From Pseudomonadota bacterium (lineage in GTDB: Bacteria > Pseudomonadota > Alphaproteobacteria > Micropepsales > Micropepsaceae), in NCBI GenBank assembly GCA_016201105.1, contig JACQDN010000045.1, positions 1-64,000 on the forward strand: a DNA stretch of 64,000 nt. The letters are read 5' to 3'. Positions within the stretch are counted from its first letter, which is position 1, and the number at the start of each line of letters is the position of its first letter. The position numbers and the translations under genes are program-made. Below are positions 61,075 to 64,000 of this stretch, piece by piece. The notes under the pieces were generated by a model. The model was not told the origin of the DNA. It did no database searches and saw nothing but the letters and a program-made list of their open reading frames with translations.

Positions 61075-61464
61075 ATGGCGCTGGAGGCCCTCGAGCACTA
61101 CACGATCCAATGCGTGGACCTTGAGGGCACGCGCGATTTTTATCGCGATGTGCTGGGGTTGACGGATGGCTTTCGCCCTAAGCTCGCTTTTCCCGGCTAC
61201 TGGCTTTACTGCGGCGACGTGCCGGTGGTGCATCTTTTGGGCGCCGACGGCGCGCTGCCCGAAAACAGCCATGCCGAACCGGGTGGCGACACGGGCGCGT
61301 TGGATCACATCGCCTTTCGTGGCAGCGATGCCCAGGCCACGATTGCGAGATTGAAGCAGCACGGCCTTGCGTTTCGGGAAAACCAGATCCGCGATATCGC
61401 CCTGCATCAGGTCTTCGTGCGCGACCCCAATGGCATTATGGTCGAGATGAATTTTCGTGGGTAA
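61075..61464 (+). CDS. VOC/glyoxalase family protein
   Basis: 129-aa protein of the vicinal-oxygen-chelate superfamily. It starts MALEALEHYTIQCVDLEGTR (ATG at 61075) and shows the paired beta-alpha-beta-beta-beta units: DFYRDVLGLTDGFRP, GALDHIAFRG and HQVFVRDPNGIMVEMNF. Candidate metal ligands are the His in LEHYTIQ, the His in ALDHIAF and the Glu in MVEMNF. The substrate is unknown; glyoxalase, dioxygenase and resistance activities all occur in the family. Confidence 0.88.
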   Translation: MALEALEHYTIQCVDLEGTRDFYRDVLGLTDGFRPKLAFPGYWLYCGDVPVVHLLGADGALPENSHAEPGGDTGALDHIAFRGSDAQATIARLKQHGLAFRENQIRDIALHQVFVRDPNGIMVEMNFRG

Positions 61465-61470
61465 TGGAAA

Positions 61471-61520
61471 CGAATGGCGAGTAGCGAATAGAGAAAACAG
61501 CTTTGCATTCGCCACTCGCG
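61471..61520. repeat. REP-like inverted repeat, GCGAGT family
   Basis: GAATGGCGAGTAGCGAATAG on the left and ATTCGCCACTCGC on the right, about 15 bases apart. It is the second example of the family at 11299..11384 and lies between the two VOC genes. Confidence 0.7.
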
Positions 61521-61542
61521 TAACAAACAACTGGAGGAAGAA

Positions 61543-61911
61543 ATGATCGGCTACGTCACAATCGGCACCAACAACTTGGAAAAGTCGAAGGCCTTCTACG
61601 ACGCGCTGCTCGCCGAACTGGGCGGCAAGCGGGCGTTCGCAAGCGACCGCATGCAGGGTTATTCCAACGGCCAAGGCCCGATGGTGGCGATCTGCACGCC
61701 TTACGACGGCAAGGCGGCCCAGCCGGGCAACGGCAATATGGTGTCGCTGGCCGCGCCGGATCGCCCGACGGTGGATAAAGTGCATGCCAAAGCCATGTCG
61801 TTGGGTGCGAAAGACGAAGGCGCCCCGGGCGAGCGCATGCCGACGTTCTACGGCGCCTATTTCCGTGACCCCGACGGCAACAAGTTCTGCGTCTTCAAGT
61901 CGGGCAAGTGA
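61543..61911 (+). CDS. VOC family protein
   Basis: 122-aa single-module VOC protein, starting MIGYVTIGTNNLEKSKAFYD after GGAGGAAG. The C-terminal FYGAYFRDPDGNKFCVFKSG is the standard metal-site strand. The usual N-terminal metal-binding His is not evident (IGYVTIGTNN), and the final ligand Glu is replaced (KFCVFK). It may therefore bind ligand without metal, as in bleomycin-resistance-like members. Its stop overlaps the DUF1289 start by GTGA. Confidence 0.85.
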   Translation: MIGYVTIGTNNLEKSKAFYDALLAELGGKRAFASDRMQGYSNGQGPMVAICTPYDGKAAQPGNGNMVSLAAPDRPTVDKVHAKAMSLGAKDEGAPGERMPTFYGAYFRDPDGNKFCVFKSGK

Positions 61912-62120
61912 TCGAGACGCCCTGCATCAAAGTTTGCACCATGGACGCCGCATCCGGTCTCTGCACCGGGTGCGGCCGGTCGCTCGATGAGATTGCCAGA
62001 TGGGGCGGCATGAGCGATCGGGAGCGTGCGGAGATCATGCGCGTGCTGCCACAGCGGACCAGATCTTCAAACCAAAACAAACCTGTCATCCCCGGCGAGC
62101 TTCGCCCGCGCAGCGGGTGA
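61908..62120 (+). CDS. DUF1289 domain protein
   Basis: 70-aa protein from the GTG at 61908, coupled to the VOC gene. The four-cysteine signature CIKVCTMDAASGLCTGCGRS is diagnostic of DUF1289, followed by the conserved EIARWGGMSDRERAEIMRVL helix. The cysteines probably bind a metal or Fe-S cluster. The last 13 residues (KPVIPGELRPRSG) are encoded by a palindromic intergenic repeat, so the original stop has probably been replaced. Confidence 0.9.
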   Translation: MIETPCIKVCTMDAASGLCTGCGRSLDEIARWGGMSDRERAEIMRVLPQRTRSSNQNKPVIPGELRPRSG

Positions 62121-62142
62121 AGCGAGGTCAAGGGGATGACAA
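62083..62142. repeat. TGTCATCCCC inverted repeat overlapping the DUF1289 stop
   Basis: Outer arms TGTCATCCCC (62084..62093) and GGGGATGACA (62132..62141), with an inner CTTCGCCCGCGCAGCGGGTG-type hairpin. It covers the end of the DUF1289 gene and could act as a terminator in either direction between convergent genes. Confidence 0.8.
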
Positions 62143-62410
62143 ATGAGTTTGATTTCGCACTCGCAAGCGTCACTCTTTACATAAATTTGTCGCGTATCCG
62201 TGTGTTTTGCTGAACACGCTCTTAAAGCGACTCGATTTATCGTTTACGCACCGCGCGATCAGGGGTGGGTTTTTTGTACTATTCCGGCCACACGCAATAC
62301 GCCAGAAGTCCGTTTCCCGCAGTCTATCGGCGGCGGCGGAGAAAACTTCCGTTCTGGATACCGTGTATGGCGCTGCTTATGGTGGCTGCAGCGACGATGC
62401 TCTTCGCGAT
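62143..62410. other. Intergenic stretch, no gene supported
   Basis: About 270 bases between the DUF1289 gene and the convergent methyltransferase gene. Plus-strand frames crossing it (62200..62601, 62207..62986) continue antisense through the methyltransferase and are rejected. A GGGGTGGGTTTTTTGT run at about 62262 might be part of a terminator, but I see no convincing stem. Confidence 0.4.
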
Positions 62411-63292
62411 TTAACCGGCCTTGTTCAGCACGCCACGCTTCAACGGATCGGGATCGAGCAATTTCCCCGTCATCGCGCCGAGCCAATCCAGTCCTTCGCG
62501 CAGTTTCACGTTCTCGCCGATCACAAGAATGGCCGGTGCGCTGCTTTCATTCGCGACCCGGCCCAGTTCTCCCAGCGTGGTCACGCGCACATTCTGCTTG
62601 ACGAAGGTCGCGTCGCTGACGATGGCGGCAGGCTCGCTCGCGTGGCGGCCGCCTTCGATCAGTTTCGCCGCGATCTCTTCGGCATGGGCGAGCGCCATAT
62701 ACAGCACGATGGTGGGCGAACCCTTTGCCATCGCGTTCCAGTCGAGCTTCGGCACGCCGCCGTCCACGTCGTGCCCGGTGACGAACGTCACCACGTGATT
62801 GGTGTCGCGATGGGTGACGGGAATGCCCGCGTAAGCAAGACCGCCGATGCCGGCCGTCACGCCCGGCACGATGCGAAAGGGAATGGAGGCGCGCGCCAGC
62901 GCGAGGGCCTCTTCGCCGCCGCGCCCGAACACAAAGGGATCGCCGCCCTTCAAGCGCAGCACCCGCAAGCCCTTGCTTGCGCGTGAAATCAGCGTACCGG
63001 AAATATCGCCTTGCTTGGCGGATGCCGCGCCGCGCCGCTTGCCGGCAAAAGCGACCTCCGCGCCGGGCCGCGCGAATTGGAGCAAGGTCTCGTTGGCGAG
63101 CGCGTCATAAAGAATGACATCGGCCTCTGCGATCGCGTGCAGGCCCAGGGCGGTGATCAGTCCCGGATCGCCGGGACCGGCACCGGCCAGCCACACCCAG
63201 CCTTTGTCGAAAGAAGGCAGGGCCAACGCATCCGCCAGCCGCTGCATGGCGGCGCGATCGGCAAAATTTCCAGGAGTTGCCTTGGATTCCAT
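62411..63292 (-). CDS. cobA: Uroporphyrinogen-III C-methyltransferase
   Basis: 293-aa SAM-dependent enzyme that methylates uroporphyrinogen III at C2 and C7, leading to siroheme or cobalamin. Diagnostic blocks are WLAGAGPGDPGLITALGLHA, LRLKGGDPFVFGRGGEE, the PVTHRD region and SPTIVLYMALAHAEEIAAKL. A 30-residue N-terminal extension precedes the domain. CysG-type dehydrogenase/ferrochelatase parts are absent, so this is a single-function SUMT. No neighbouring sulfite or nitrite reductase gene is seen to fix the pathway. Confidence 0.92.
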   Translation of the reverse strand: MESKATPGNFADRAAMQRLADALALPSFDKGWVWLAGAGPGDPGLITALGLHAIAEADVILYDALANETLLQFARPGAEVAFAGKRRGAASAKQGDISGTLISRASKGLRVLRLKGGDPFVFGRGGEEALALARASIPFRIVPGVTAGIGGLAYAGIPVTHRDTNHVVTFVTGHDVDGGVPKLDWNAMAKGSPTIVLYMALAHAEEIAAKLIEGGRHASEPAAIVSDATFVKQNVRVTTLGELGRVANESSAPAILVIGENVKLREGLDWLGAMTGKLLDPDPLKRGVLNKAG

Positions 63293-63427
63293 TTCACATT
63301 CTCAAACCGTAGAAGCAATTATATCACATATGTCACAGGGGAAAACGATAGACGATTTCCAGCGTGAATCTCAGGAAGCGCGCGACTTTTTCCGGAGCCA
63401 CCGGTTATAGAAGTCCGCCACTCCAGA

Positions 63428-64000
63428 ATGTCTTCCATGCCTCAAAAGCCTCGCAGCGGCCTGAAGCCGAACACGCTCGACTACGAAACCCTGCCGCTCG
63501 TCACCGCGAACGGCTTTCGCGAATACGACGCGCGCTGGCTGTTCGGCAAAGAGATCAATCTGCTGGGCGTGCAGGCGCTGGGCCTTGGGCTTGGCACCTA
63601 TTTCCACGAGCTGGGCGTGCGCCCGCGCGTTGCGACGGGGCACGACTACCGCTCCTATTCGCTCTCCATCAAGCAGGCGCTGGTGCTCGGGCTGATGAAT
63701 GCGGGCTGCGAAGTGGTGGACATCGGGCTTGCCACCACGCCGATGGCGTACTTCGCGCAATTCGCGCTCGATTGCCCGTGCGTGGCGATGGTGACGGCGA
63801 GCCACAACGAGAATGGCTGGACCGGCGTGAAGATGGGCGCGAATCGTCCTCTCACCTTCGGTCCCGACGAGATCAACCGCCTGAAAGCGATCGTGCTCGG
63901 CGGCGAAGGCAAGGCGCACGCCGGCGGAAGCTATACGGCGATCGAAAATTTCCGCGAGCCCTATCTCGAAGAGCTGTCTGGCGGACACAAGCTGTCGCGC
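63428..64000 (+). CDS. Phosphomannomutase/phosphoglucomutase, N-terminal part
   Basis: Gene cut off by the window end; 191 codons are visible and remain open. The start ATG at 63428 (a second ATG lies 9 bases on) leads into LVTANGFREYDARWLFGKEI and VATGHDYRSYSLSIKQALVL. The phosphoserine loop is VTASHNENGWTGVKMG (normally TASHNP). This is the alpha-D-phosphohexomutase family, which interconverts hexose 1- and 6-phosphates for polysaccharide and LPS precursors. Mannose versus glucose specificity cannot be judged from this half. Confidence 0.88.
   Translation, partial: MSSMPQKPRSGLKPNTLDYETLPLVTANGFREYDARWLFGKEINLLGVQALGLGLGTYFHELGVRPRVATGHDYRSYSLSIKQALVLGLMNAGCEVVDIGLATTPMAYFAQFALDCPCVAMVTASHNENGWTGVKMGANRPLTFGPDEINRLKAIVLGGEGKAHAGGSYTAIENFREPYLEELSGGHKLSR

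Noticed and set aside
62200-62986. Plus-strand ORFs between the DUF1289 and cobA genes
   Set aside because: They continue antisense through cobA and show no domain or ribosome-binding site.
1-64000. tRNA, rRNA and prophage genes
   Set aside because: Gaps between genes were scanned by eye; no cloverleaf with a TTCGANNC arm, no rRNA stretch and no integrase or structural phage genes were recognised.

Overview
The window is a GC-rich, gene-dense chromosomal segment of an alphaproteobacterium. Evidence for this is the ccmE-ccmF-ccmH-degP-response regulator-histidine kinase run leading toward glnE, which follows the order seen in many Rhizobiales and relatives, together with a PhoPQ/FeuPQ-like pair, a full CtrA-type TTAA-N7-TTAA site, a DUF1289 protein and many 4-nt ATGA/GTGA gene overlaps. 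I cannot name the genus. No rRNA, tRNA or CRISPR array was found.

Layout. 0-8.5 kb (mostly minus strand): ABC transporter of the nitrate/sulfonate/taurine (NMT1/SsuABC) type, with a separately terminated small secreted protein between its binding protein and its ATPase; a stand-alone receiver protein; a DUF1254/DUF1214 pair; a membrane protein; a class A penicillin-binding protein. 8.6-16 kb: a 56-aa protein, an exported TPR protein, a nitroreductase, a well-delimited 30-aa ORF with its own terminator, and a PepSY protein-response regulator-sensor kinase operon. 16-19 kb: two divergent CaiB/BaiF CoA-transferases. 19-27.3 kb: a lipoprotein, cytochrome c maturation genes ccmE, ccmF and ccmH, the periplasmic protease degP and a second two-component system. 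A repeat array sits at the ccmF/ccmH junction and appears to have given CcmH a repeat-encoded N-terminal extension.

27.4-33.6 kb is an accessory insertion between the kinase gene and glnE. It looks less GC-rich and holds a short-chain dehydrogenase, several small secreted or membrane proteins, a 54-bp direct repeat bracketing about 1.3 kb, broken genes, and a dead IS481-family element whose transposase is frameshifted by a perfect 50-bp tandem duplication. glnE itself (33.7-36.6 kb) is interrupted by an in-frame TAA at codon 387; everything downstream stays in frame.

36.7-49.4 kb is dominated by polyamine metabolism and transport: potA-, potC- and potB-like genes, speE (spermidine synthase) coupled to a GNAT acetyltransferase, speD (AdoMet decarboxylase) behind a structured leader, a PotD/PotF-like binding protein, and a PuuA-like glutamylpolyamine synthetase. 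Embedded in it is a four-gene, fully ATGA-coupled operon (42.2-46.6 kb) of two PYROXD2/phytoene-desaturase-like flavoproteins, a GcvT-like folate-binding protein and a small protein. I regard this as the best candidate for an undescribed pathway.

49.5-64 kb: a sensor kinase, aminopeptidase N, an M48 protease coupled to a YjgN/DUF898 membrane protein, conserved hypotheticals, a pair of acyl-CoA dehydrogenases, two VOC proteins, a DUF1289 protein, uroporphyrinogen-III C-methyltransferase and the start of a phosphomannomutase.

Several families of palindromic intergenic repeats recur through the window, mostly between convergent genes.
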